Source: Bryobacteraceae bacterium
GTDB taxonomy: Bacteria; Acidobacteriota; Terriglobia; Bryobacterales; Bryobacteraceae
Reading direction: 5' to 3'
Length of the DNA stretch: 6,026 nt
Assembly: GCA_025350445.1 (NCBI GenBank)
Contig: JANXXV010000283.1
Location: forward strand, 1-6,026
The notes under the pieces are model-generated. The model saw nothing but the letters and a program-made list of their open reading frames with translations, ran no database searches and was not told the DNA's origin. Shown here piece after piece: positions 1-5,860 of this stretch. The position numbers and the translations under genes are program-made. Position 1 is the first letter of the stretch. Each line of letters opens with the position of its first letter.

Positions 1-1
1 T

Positions 2-535
2 GAAGATCTGAAGAAGGCTGGAAAGATTCATGCCGCCGGAATTTCCATTAACGATCACCAGCCCAATACGGCGCTGGAAGTAATCAAGACCGGACTGATC
101 GATTCGGTGCAGGTGATCTACAATATTTTCGACCAGACCCCGGCCGAACAACTGTTCCCGCTGGCGCTGGAGCGGAATGTCGGCGTGCTGGCGCGCGTGC
201 CTTTAGATGAAGGCAGTCTCACCGGAACCATCACTGAAGACGCAAGCTTTGCCGGCGATGAGTTCCGTTCGTTCTATTTCCGCGGGGATCGCAAAGCGCA
301 AGTGGTGGAGCACGTTTCGAAGTTGGAGGCGGACCTGAAGGGCGTGGCCGGGACTCTGCCGGAGATTGCGCTGCGGTTCTGCCTCTCGCATCCGGCGGTG
401 TCCTCGGTGATCCCCGGCATGCGCCGGGTGAGAAACGTAGAGAGCAATTGCGGCGTCTCTGAATTGGGTTCACTGGACGCGGGCTTGCTTGCCAAATTGA
501 AAACCCATGCGTGGAACAAGAACTTTTATCGCTAG
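2..535 (+). CDS. Aldo/keto reductase, C-terminal half (5' end outside window)
   Basis: An open frame enters from the left edge and runs 177 codons to TAG at 533-535. It reads as the C-terminal half of an NAD(P)H-dependent aldo/keto reductase, a cytosolic TIM-barrel enzyme of usually about 320-340 residues that reduces aldehydes and ketones. Visible family landmarks are a GISINDHQP strand near the left edge, then TGLIDSVQVIYNIFDQ, then LFPLALERNVGVLARVPLDEGSLTG split over adjacent strands. Near the end come the cofactor-binding segment ALRFCLSHPAVSSVIPGMRR and RNVESN; the Arg residues after IPG normally contact the NADP 2'-phosphate. The Asp/Tyr/Lys/His catalytic tetrad would lie mostly upstream and cannot be checked. 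An internal ATG at 107 is not the real start, because family-like sequence is already present before it. The substrate is unknown. There is no signal peptide in the visible part. Its 3' end overlaps the next gene by 29 bp. Confidence 0.93.
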   Translation, partial: EDLKKAGKIHAAGISINDHQPNTALEVIKTGLIDSVQVIYNIFDQTPAEQLFPLALERNVGVLARVPLDEGSLTGTITEDASFAGDEFRSFYFRGDRKAQVVEHVSKLEADLKGVAGTLPEIALRFCLSHPAVSSVIPGMRRVRNVESNCGVSELGSLDAGLLAKLKTHAWNKNFYR

Positions 536-1409
536 TGCGCTGCTGCTTTCAGCCGCCGTCACATCATTCGGCGCGGAGCCGGATTACTTCCCGTTGGCGG
601 TTGGAAACTCGTGGGTCTACAGGGTAACGGAAGGACGGATTCCAGATGTACAAGTAGTGGAAGTGAGCGGCGCCGCGGCCTTCGACGGACACGATTATTT
701 CCGCGTGCAGTATTTCGGGCGTTCGGTCTATCTGCGGACTGCCGGCGATGGAACTCTGTATGAGTACGATGCCATCGCAAAGCGCGAGAAAGTATGGATT
801 GCATTCGGCGGCGAGACGGGGCGCACCTTTGCTAGCGAAATCGACAATTGCGACGTAGCTGGCTTCATCCGTGGGAAAGCTCTGAAATATAGCGGCCCGG
901 CGGGCACTTTCACCAACGCGCTGCAAGTGGGGTTCACCCAATCCTGCGCCGACGCGGGAATTGAGAGTGAAACATTTCTGCCCTATGTTGGTTTGGTGGA
1001 GCATGTGGTGGATAACATCGCCGGGGCGCGGAAATACAGCCTGGTGTATTCCCGGACGGGAGTAACGGAAGTGACTACGCAGGAGGTTCGCTTCAGCCTG
1101 GCTATCGACGCGGCTTCATCCTTGGCCCGCCTGACTTTGCGCAACACCACGCCGGCCCCGATTCCGCTTACGTTCCCCAGCGGCCAGTCCTACGATCTGA
1201 AAATCCGGAACGAGAAAGGCGATGTGGTTTATGTCTGGTCGGCTGACAAGACGTTCGAGCAGGTATTCCGCACTGCAAGCTTTGGGCCGGGCGAGCGGAA
1301 CTATGTCATCCTGCTGCCGGTATTGCCGGCGGGAAAGTATGTGGCGGATACCTTTCTAACGACCTCTCCAGGAGGGACCTACGCCGCAACAGTGGCATTT
1401 GAGCGTTAG
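507..1409 (+). CDS. Secreted protein with C-terminal BsuPI-like domain
   Basis: A 300-aa protein. Residues 1-23 form a clear Sec signal peptide: Arg2 and Arg5, a hydrophobic core ASALLLSAAV, and probable cleavage after FGA, before EPDYF. This supports the ATG at 507 although no good Shine-Dalgarno precedes it. The start lies inside the end of the reductase gene, so translation may be coupled. Residues about 24-185 begin with the DYFPLAVGNSWVYR motif seen in many uncharacterised acidobacterial secreted proteins, and carry Cys115 and Cys147, a possible disulfide. Residues about 193-297 match the BsuPI fold (PF12690, named for a Bacillus intracellular proteinase inhibitor). The landmarks are LTLRNTTPAPIPLTFPSGQS, YDLKIRNEKGDVVYVWSADK with its W-S-A, then F250, GPGE and a final AGKYVADTF. 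Protease inhibition is not established for most members, so the role is unknown. The TAG stop overlaps the TAA of the converging gene. Confidence 0.88.
   Translation: MRGTRTFIASALLLSAAVTSFGAEPDYFPLAVGNSWVYRVTEGRIPDVQVVEVSGAAAFDGHDYFRVQYFGRSVYLRTAGDGTLYEYDAIAKREKVWIAFGGETGRTFASEIDNCDVAGFIRGKALKYSGPAGTFTNALQVGFTQSCADAGIESETFLPYVGLVEHVVDNIAGARKYSLVYSRTGVTEVTTQEVRFSLAIDAASSLARLTLRNTTPAPIPLTFPSGQSYDLKIRNEKGDVVYVWSADKTFEQVFRTASFGPGERNYVILLPVLPAGKYVADTFLTTSPGGTYAATVAFER
1406..1409. other. Tail-to-tail overlap of two stop codons (TTAG)
   Basis: The four bases TTAG hold the plus-strand TAG (1407-1409) of the BsuPI-domain gene and the bottom-strand TAA (1408-1406) that ends the original frame of the converging beta-propeller gene. 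There is no space for an intergenic terminator, and I see no convincing hairpin plus T-tract on either side. Either transcript must therefore end inside the coding sequence of the other. Confidence 0.85.
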
Positions 1410-1633
1410 CGCGCCAGCCAAATCGGGGCTACTGCCTGTCGCGAGCTGTCAAACCCGCAGGTGACGGTGGAACTGAGCGGAGTTGGCGAAGGAACGCGTA
1501 CATTCAGTTGGTAGAATCCGGTAAACGCCGGCGCAAGCCCGGCGTACTGCACTTCGCCGGGCACCCCGTCGAAGCGGCACTGGAACCCCGCGCCCACCAG
1601 GCCGCTGTCATCCACCGGCCCCAGCCCGCTCAT
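1406..1633 (-). pseudogene. In-frame remainder of the TIGR03437-like domain, cut off by the TAG at 1634-1636
   Basis: These 75 codons plus TAA (1408-1406) lie in exactly the same frame as the beta-propeller gene upstream, separated from it only by one TAG. The sequence starts MSGLGPV and continues with DGVPGEVQYAGLAPAFTGFY and QLNVRVPSP. These are the expected last third of a TIGR03437 domain; typical members read roughly GEVV..Y.TGLGPV, GGVPAEVLFAGLAPGFVGLYQ, VNVRVP. Across the stop the join is GEVIVG-stop-MSGLGPV, and family members usually have Tyr at the stop position. One base change (TAC or TAT to TAG) would therefore explain it. The stretch has no frameshift and keeps the natural C-terminus, so the intact gene was about 536 aa spanning 1406-3016. 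Alternatives are a sequencing error, amber readthrough, or reinitiation at the ATG that directly follows TAG. I would annotate the locus as one gene with a nonsense codon, not as two genes. Confidence 0.8.
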
Positions 1634-1636
1634 CTA
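1634..1636 (-). other. Premature in-frame amber codon (TAG)
   Basis: The plus strand reads CTA here, giving TAG on the bottom strand. The codons around it are GTG GGC TAG ATG AGC GGG. It lies between two halves of one recognisable domain in one frame, and an ATG follows immediately. The reductase (533-535), the BsuPI protein (1407-1409) and the toast-rack lipoprotein (5155-5153) all end naturally in TAG, so this codon is an ordinary stop in this genome. Confidence 0.85.
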
Positions 1637-3016
1637 GCCCACGATCACTTCCCCCGCTTTCGCCGGATCGATCGGCGACAATAAGCCTTTGAAGTCGCCA
1701 TGAAGAAAAAGAAGGGTACCGGCGAACCGTGGATCGTACTGTTTGACCTCCAGGTCGATTCCGCTTTCGAAGGGCGAGCCCGAAGAAACCACCAACGAAC
1801 AGGAACCTTCCGGCAGGTCCCAAGGCACTTGGAATCGGGCGCGGTCCTGCATCAGAGTTACGGGCCTTCCGCATAGGCTCAGTTCCGCGGAACCGTCAAG
1901 ACCGGACCCAGCCAACTGCATCAGCGAACCAACCGCGGCGATTGGCGTGGTGGGAGTCGCGGCGCGATTAGCGGCGAGGATCAGCGGCGTTGCGGCCACC
2001 AGTTCCGTTGTCGCGCCCGACGCCGCATCGATCCGCAGCAACCGTGATGTTGACGTGACTGCGAAAGCCAGAAGGCCATCGCCGGAGACAACCGCCGATA
2101 CGATCGCATCCTTTTCGTGGGTGACCTGGCGCCCGTTGTTGCCACCGATCCCAATCGAGAACAATTGCAGGGGCCCACTTTCAGCAGAGGTATAGAGGAT
2201 GGTGGAGGCGTCCGCGGAGATCAATGGATTTGTGATGACGAAGCCGGTGGTGAGGTCCGATTCATTCCCGGTTTGCACGTTGATTATAGAGAGACGTGCT
2301 GGAGAGTTGGGGCCCAGGCGGGTGACGTAGACCACCTTGGCGCCTGCCGGGTCGATGATGGCGTCGTCCACGGTCCACTTCGACGGCAGCACCCGGGTCA
2401 GGCCCGTACGGTCTGTCAGAATCACGGCGGAAGGCTTGGGCGTAAGAATCGTTCCGTCGTTCGCGACGCGGCGGCTGGAGCCGTTGAAGGCGCCAGCCAC
2501 GATGACTGAAGCTCCGCTCGAAAGGTCCGTGACGGTGTGGAAGTCGTCCGTCAGTCCCACAAATGTGGTGGTGATGGCGTAGCGTCCGTTGGGGCTGAGC
2601 GCGAGGTTGCCATCCAACCGCGCCGTGCGGCCCAATTGCCCGACGATGCCCTGGTTGGGCTCGGCCGGCGAGCAGAATGGATTGACAATCACAAACCGGC
2701 TGGCGGTATAGCCAAACACAGCACCGTCGGCACTCACTTGCGGCCGGCTGAGCTGATAGAACTGGGATGGCCCGCAAGTATCCGGGGGGCCGGGGTCTCG
2801 CACCTCAGCAACAAGTTTCACTCCCTCCGCCGCCGTCCAACGGAAGATCTTGGAATAGAATTTCTGGTCCGTGGCTTTCTGGCGAACCGGCGAGGCGAAG
2901 TAAAGTATGGAGCCCTCCGCGGTTGTGGACAGGCCCTGAAATGCTTGTCCGGCGGCAGGAAGACAAAGTACATGCCCCAGAAGCATCAGGCCAAGCACAT
3001 TTGAAATCTTTGTCAT
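1634..3016 (-). CDS. Secreted PD40/TolB-like beta-propeller protein, truncated by in-frame TAG within its TIGR03437-like domain
   Basis: Read from ATG (3016-3014) this gives 460 aa up to an amber codon at 1636-1634. A TTG directly upstream (3019-3017) could start it one codon earlier. Residues 1-25 are a signal peptide: Lys3, the core VLGLMLLGHVLCL, and AGQA before the cleavage point. Residues about 30-345 look like a WD40-like/PD40 (TolB-type) beta-propeller, with recurring blade phrases such as RPQVSADGAVFGY, LALSPNGRYAIT, PLISADASTILYTSA and SGDGLLAFAV. From about residue 355 a Solibacter-type C-terminal domain (TIGR03437) begins: VGSLMQLAGSGL, then RARFQVPWDLPEGSCSLVV, then SPIDPAKAGEVIVG. 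It stops there, about two thirds through the domain; the rest lies in frame at 1406-1633. No Shine-Dalgarno is close to the start. Function is unknown; by architecture it is an exported, probably extracellular or periplasmic protein. It diverges from the gene at 3083. Confidence 0.85.
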   Translation of the reverse strand: MTKISNVLGLMLLGHVLCLPAAGQAFQGLSTTAEGSILYFASPVRQKATDQKFYSKIFRWTAAEGVKLVAEVRDPGPPDTCGPSQFYQLSRPQVSADGAVFGYTASRFVIVNPFCSPAEPNQGIVGQLGRTARLDGNLALSPNGRYAITTTFVGLTDDFHTVTDLSSGASVIVAGAFNGSSRRVANDGTILTPKPSAVILTDRTGLTRVLPSKWTVDDAIIDPAGAKVVYVTRLGPNSPARLSIINVQTGNESDLTTGFVITNPLISADASTILYTSAESGPLQLFSIGIGGNNGRQVTHEKDAIVSAVVSGDGLLAFAVTSTSRLLRIDAASGATTELVAATPLILAANRAATPTTPIAAVGSLMQLAGSGLDGSAELSLCGRPVTLMQDRARFQVPWDLPEGSCSLVVSSGSPFESGIDLEVKQYDPRFAGTLLFLHGDFKGLLSPIDPAKAGEVIVG

Positions 3017-3082
3017 CAATTACGATGATAGCCTCGATCGGATTTTGCATCTCAGGTGAACCCTCGATAGACGGCGGAGCCG
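3017..3082. promoter_or_regulatory. Divergent intergenic region between the beta-propeller gene and the regulatory-like repeat gene
   Basis: These 66 bp separate two divergently transcribed genes and must hold at least their proximal promoters unless these lie inside coding sequence. For the plus-strand gene, GGAG at 3076-3079 is the only Shine-Dalgarno-like element, only 3 nt from ATG. A weak promoter-like pair is TTGCAT (3045-3050), 17 bp, TAGACG (3068-3073). For the bottom-strand gene, TATCAT (3030-3025) matches TATAAT at 5 of 6 bases and would place the transcript start almost at the start codon. The nearest purine-rich GAGG is about 15 nt from ATG, too far to be a normal binding site. 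A direct repeat CCTCGAT occurs at 3032-3038 and 3062-3068. The location is sure; the individual elements are weak guesses. Confidence 0.45.
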
Positions 3083-5143
3083 ATGGGCCGTAAAATCAGG
3101 GGCGTGCGAGCCATCTGTCTCATGCTGCTGTCGGGAGTATTGGCGGCGGGCTCACCTGGCCCGTCTGAAAGCGATTGGCGCATTCTGGCTGGCAAAATCG
3201 TGGACGCCCAAACCGGCCACCCGATCAGCGGCATGGCGGTGGTGGTGAGTTGGTACGACGGGAAAGAGCTTCCGAAAGACGAGAAGCGCATCTACCGCAC
3301 CAGCCCGGAGGGGAGATTCGAAGTCCGGGTTCCGCCAAACGGCTCGGCCCGCTTAGTCGAAGGTTCGGAGCGGGGGGACACTCTCTCCGACGGCGGCGGG
3401 CAATTCGAAGGCACGTACCAATCCTTCGGACGAACGGTAACCTCGTGGCGAAAGGTGGCTCCCAACACTTATCGCATGGACGGCATCACGGTCCGTCTGG
3501 GCAGAACGGATATCACGCGCATCTATTCGGGGCAGGTAGTGGAGCGAGTCACGGGCAAGCCTCTGGCCGGCATCGAAGTTTCCAGCGCCTGCCAGACGGG
3601 TTTTGCTTCCGAGGAATGCGAACACGAGCGGCCAGTCTTAACCGACGACGAGGGCCGGTTCGTGCTTACCACGGGAAAGACCAATTATCTGGATCGCTTC
3701 GACGGCTACGCGCTGCACATGAATCTTCTGGATATGGTGGATTCAGCGGGCCGCCAGATCCACTTCGGCGGCCACCCGCAGGCACAGGGCAGGATCGAGG
3801 AGACGCAGTGGAAGCGGGTGAGCGATGGCGTCTTCCGAATGGATGGCATCAAGGCACGGATTACAGCGATGCCGCGGATCACGGGCATCGTGTTGGACGC
3901 TCAGCAAAGGCCCGTGCCTTGGGTGCCGGTTTATGCGCAGGCAACAGGAGTGGTCGAAGGCGAGCCTCGGCTTGCCGATGTCACTTCGGCCGAGGACGGC
4001 ACCGGCGCCGACGGCAGGTTTTCCATGATTCTTAGTCCGGGCGAATACCAGATTCGCGTCTTTGCGTGTCTGGAGTACAGCGCGCAAGGTTGCACCGGCG
4101 CGATCGCTCCAGTCTATTATCCCGGCGACGTCACCGACCCCGAAGCGGCCGGGCACGTCCGGTTGCACTCCGGCGAGCGCCACGATATTCGCGTGCAGTT
4201 GCAGCCCATCGCCACGTATGCAGTGAAGGGTACGGTGCACTTCCCTGCTCCCGACAAGGATCGGGAAATGGAGTTTGGCCTTTCCTACAGGCCGGACGTC
4301 AGATGGGAGGCCGGGGGGCTGTTTGCACATGAAGAGCATGCCAGCGACGGGGTATTCCAAATGCCCAATGTGGCTGCCGGCAAGTACAGGCTGAAGGTCA
4401 GCTATTTCCACTGGGTATCACGCCCGGACGGCAGCCGCGAAGGATTCGGCCACCATACGATGGTCCAGACCATCGAGGTAACGGATCACGACCTGGAAGC
4501 AGTGGACTTCTTTGTGAAGCCCCCGTTGCATTTGAAAGCGCGGATGCGGTTCGAAGACGGACGCCCCGTAACTGGCACGCACGCTATTCTTGTCTTGCGC
4601 GGGCTGGCAGGCAGCGAGCAATCGGCGCAAATCGAGTTCGGCGCGGATGGAACTTTTGATTCCCCCGATATGCCGCGGGGCGATTATCTACTGCGGCTGG
4701 AGACGGAAAGCGGCGCCAATTACTACTGCGCGCGGTTTCTGTTGAACGGTTCCGGGCAGTCCGCACCGAAGCTCGATTTGACAAACTCCGAAGGCGTTGT
4801 GGAATTGGAATTTATTCTGAGCAAGGCACAGCCGCGCCTGAGCGGAACGGTGACCCGTGCGGTGAATGGATCTGCGGTTTCGGGCGACGTGTTTTGCGAT
4901 ATCACGGTGGAATCACCGAATCCGCCGGGGGAAATAAGCTGGTCCGCTGTGGTCACGGCCATCAACGGACGCTTTAGCAGTACCGGAAAAGATAGCGGCC
5001 CCCTGCCGTTGTTGCGCGGTGACTATCGCGCCGCCTGCCATGCGGCCGGCGCCAGCGGAACGCGTTCCAGCCATGCGGATCGCCTGCGTGTTCCAGAGGA
5101 TTATTCGCGGGATGTCCAATGGATCGCGGGCCCGGCGGAGTAA
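3083..5143 (+). CDS. Large secreted protein of tandem carboxypeptidase-regulatory-like domains
   Basis: A 686-aa protein. Residues 1 to about 23 are a Sec signal peptide (Arg3, Lys4, Arg6, Arg9, then AICLMLLSGVLAAG), with no lipobox. The rest is a string of transthyretin/CNA-B-like beta-sandwich domains of the carboxypeptidase-regulatory type (PF13620 and relatives). Approximate starts are 34 (LAGKIVDAQTGHPISGMAVVV), 147 (YSGQVVERVTGKPLAGIEV), 266 (ITGIVLDAQQRPVPWVPVYA), 377, 481 and 585 (RLSGTVTRAVNGSAVSG). Domain 3 carries the YYPGDVTDPEAAGHVRL segment common in acidobacterial members. No protease, TonB receptor or other catalytic part is present. Such domains usually act as structural or binding modules outside the cytoplasm; the ligand is unknown. 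The first two modules share a repeated W-x8-RMDGI block, so they probably arose by duplication. ATG 3083 has GGAG 3 nt upstream; GTG at 3104 is a less likely start. Seven cysteines follow the signal peptide. Confidence 0.9.
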   Translation: MGRKIRGVRAICLMLLSGVLAAGSPGPSESDWRILAGKIVDAQTGHPISGMAVVVSWYDGKELPKDEKRIYRTSPEGRFEVRVPPNGSARLVEGSERGDTLSDGGGQFEGTYQSFGRTVTSWRKVAPNTYRMDGITVRLGRTDITRIYSGQVVERVTGKPLAGIEVSSACQTGFASEECEHERPVLTDDEGRFVLTTGKTNYLDRFDGYALHMNLLDMVDSAGRQIHFGGHPQAQGRIEETQWKRVSDGVFRMDGIKARITAMPRITGIVLDAQQRPVPWVPVYAQATGVVEGEPRLADVTSAEDGTGADGRFSMILSPGEYQIRVFACLEYSAQGCTGAIAPVYYPGDVTDPEAAGHVRLHSGERHDIRVQLQPIATYAVKGTVHFPAPDKDREMEFGLSYRPDVRWEAGGLFAHEEHASDGVFQMPNVAAGKYRLKVSYFHWVSRPDGSREGFGHHTMVQTIEVTDHDLEAVDFFVKPPLHLKARMRFEDGRPVTGTHAILVLRGLAGSEQSAQIEFGADGTFDSPDMPRGDYLLRLETESGANYYCARFLLNGSGQSAPKLDLTNSEGVVELEFILSKAQPRLSGTVTRAVNGSAVSGDVFCDITVESPNPPGEISWSAVVTAINGRFSSTGKDSGPLPLLRGDYRAACHAAGASGTRSSHADRLRVPEDYSRDVQWIAGPAE
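3446..3535 (+). repeat. Protein-level internal repeat, copy 1 (W-x8-RMDGI block)
   Basis: Residues 122-151 of the regulatory-like repeat protein: WRKVAPNTYRMDGI, then a charged linker, then IYSGQ opening the next beta-sandwich. Copy 2 repeats the pattern with the same Trp-to-RMDGI distance. The similarity is at protein level; the DNA has diverged. Confidence 0.7.
3809..3892 (+). repeat. Protein-level internal repeat, copy 2 (W-x8-RMDGI block)
   Basis: Residues 243-270 of the same protein: WKRVSDGVFRMDGI, then PRITGIV opening the third beta-sandwich. It lies 121 residues after copy 1. The linker to the next domain is three residues shorter than in copy 1. Confidence 0.7.
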
Positions 5144-5152
5144 GCGCGCGGC
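5144..5152. other. 9-bp gap between converging genes
   Basis: Only nine G/C bases separate the TAA of the regulatory-like repeat gene from the TAG of the lipoprotein gene. They cannot form a terminator by themselves, and no hairpin with a T-tract is visible across the junction, so transcription from each side probably runs into the opposite gene. Confidence 0.7.
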
Positions 5153-5860
5153 CTATTTGGCGTACAAGTTGATGGAACCGATTCCACCCTTCACGTCCAG
5201 GTGCACAATTACCCTGGCGTTATCGTACAGATCGTTTACGTACCGGGAGCCGCGCTTTCGCATTCCGTGGGCATTGATTTCGCCGATACCGCCGTGTGCC
5301 TCAGCCACCACGCCAACGCCCCGCGGCAGCTGAATTGTGGCTTGGCCGACGCCGCCGTGAACCGTCACGTCGTAGTCGTGTTGCGGCGCGCCGCGCAGAT
5401 CCATCTTCACTTCGCCCACCCCGATATTGACTTCCACGCCGCGGAGTGAAAGGCTGCCGAGATCGAGCTCTGCCTGGCCGGCGCCGATGTGGACTATCAT
5501 GTCCAGCGGCGTATCGTCATTGAACCGGAGGTTCCAATTGTAGTTCCTGTTGCCGGAAACCTTGCGGCCGGAAGGCTGCTCAATGCTGAGGATTCCACGG
5601 AATCCGGTAGCGTTGTAGCGCAGCTCCGGCTTCCACTGCGGCACGTTGTAGCGGAGTTCGGCCTCCAGCATTCTTTGCGCTCCGCCGCGAACGTTCAACT
5701 CGCCGGCGCCCATCCGCAACTCCGCCCGCACCAACTCCGACTTGTCGCGTTCAATGGTGCGGGTTTCAATCCGCAGCGGTCCGGTAGCGGCCATTTCCAA
5801 ATCACAGCCGGTCAACAGGAGGCAGTACAGGAAAATGCTGAACGGCACGAGCCTTGACAT
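5153..5860 (-). CDS. Toast-rack / LiaF-C-like beta-solenoid lipoprotein
   Basis: A 235-aa protein with a lipoprotein signal peptide: MSRLVPFSIFLYCLLLTGC, with the LLTGC lipobox giving lipidated Cys19 and Asp20 at the +2 position. Residues about 30-100 match the toast-rack N-terminal domain (PF17115): VRAELRMGAGELNVRGG, then EAELRYNVPQWKPELRYN, then GILSIEQP. Residues about 107-235 resemble the LiaF/VraT C-terminal or DUF4097-type adhesin solenoid. Glycine turns recur at residues 51 (GAGE), 126 (GAGQ), 147 (GVGE), 170 (GVGQ), 191 (GIGE) and 226 (GIGS), mostly 21-23 residues apart. In Firmicutes LiaF-type domains modulate envelope-stress signalling; no sensor kinase or regulator lies nearby here, so that role is not supported. 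The start is well fixed by GGAAGGGG at 5875-5868, 7 nt before ATG. The TAG stop is 9 bp from the stop of the converging neighbour. Confidence 0.9.
   Translation of the reverse strand: MSRLVPFSIFLYCLLLTGCDLEMAATGPLRIETRTIERDKSELVRAELRMGAGELNVRGGAQRMLEAELRYNVPQWKPELRYNATGFRGILSIEQPSGRKVSGNRNYNWNLRFNDDTPLDMIVHIGAGQAELDLGSLSLRGVEVNIGVGEVKMDLRGAPQHDYDVTVHGGVGQATIQLPRGVGVVAEAHGGIGEINAHGMRKRGSRYVNDLYDNARVIVHLDVKGGIGSINLYAK

Noticed and set aside
564..1004. 146-aa bottom-strand open frame opposite the BsuPI-domain gene
   Set aside because: No recognisable motif; the plus-strand frame has a signal peptide and family domains.
1600..1620. Small stem (GGCCG / CGGCC) about 14 nt after the premature TAG on the bottom strand, as a readthrough-promoting structure
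   Set aside because: Only five base pairs with an 11-nt loop in GC-rich coding sequence; such stems are expected by chance.
1634..1636. Amber recoding (pyrrolysine or suppressor tRNA) as the explanation of the in-frame TAG
   Set aside because: TAG ends three other genes here normally, no recoding machinery or tRNA is in the window, and the position is not a catalytic site.
1743..2195. 150-aa plus-strand open frame opposite the beta-propeller gene
   Set aside because: Low-complexity translation with no start signal or known motif; shadow of the bottom-strand gene.
2262..2777. 171-aa bottom-strand frame within the beta-propeller gene, considered as evidence of a frameshift
   Set aside because: The main frame keeps propeller-blade motifs across the whole stretch, so no frameshift is needed; this frame is Arg-rich noise.
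3175..4035. 286-aa open frame on the plus strand in another frame of the regulatory-like repeat gene
   Set aside because: Composition is Arg/Gly/His-rich and without domains, as expected of a GC-rich shadow frame. The overlapping 686-aa frame has a signal peptide and recognisable modules.
3743..4411. 222-aa open frame on the bottom strand opposite the regulatory-like repeat gene
   Set aside because: No family features and no ribosome binding site noticed. It is an antisense shadow of strongly biased codon use.
5489..5857. 122-aa plus-strand frame opposite the lipoprotein gene
   Set aside because: Antisense shadow; the bottom-strand frame has a strong ribosome binding site, lipobox and domain match.
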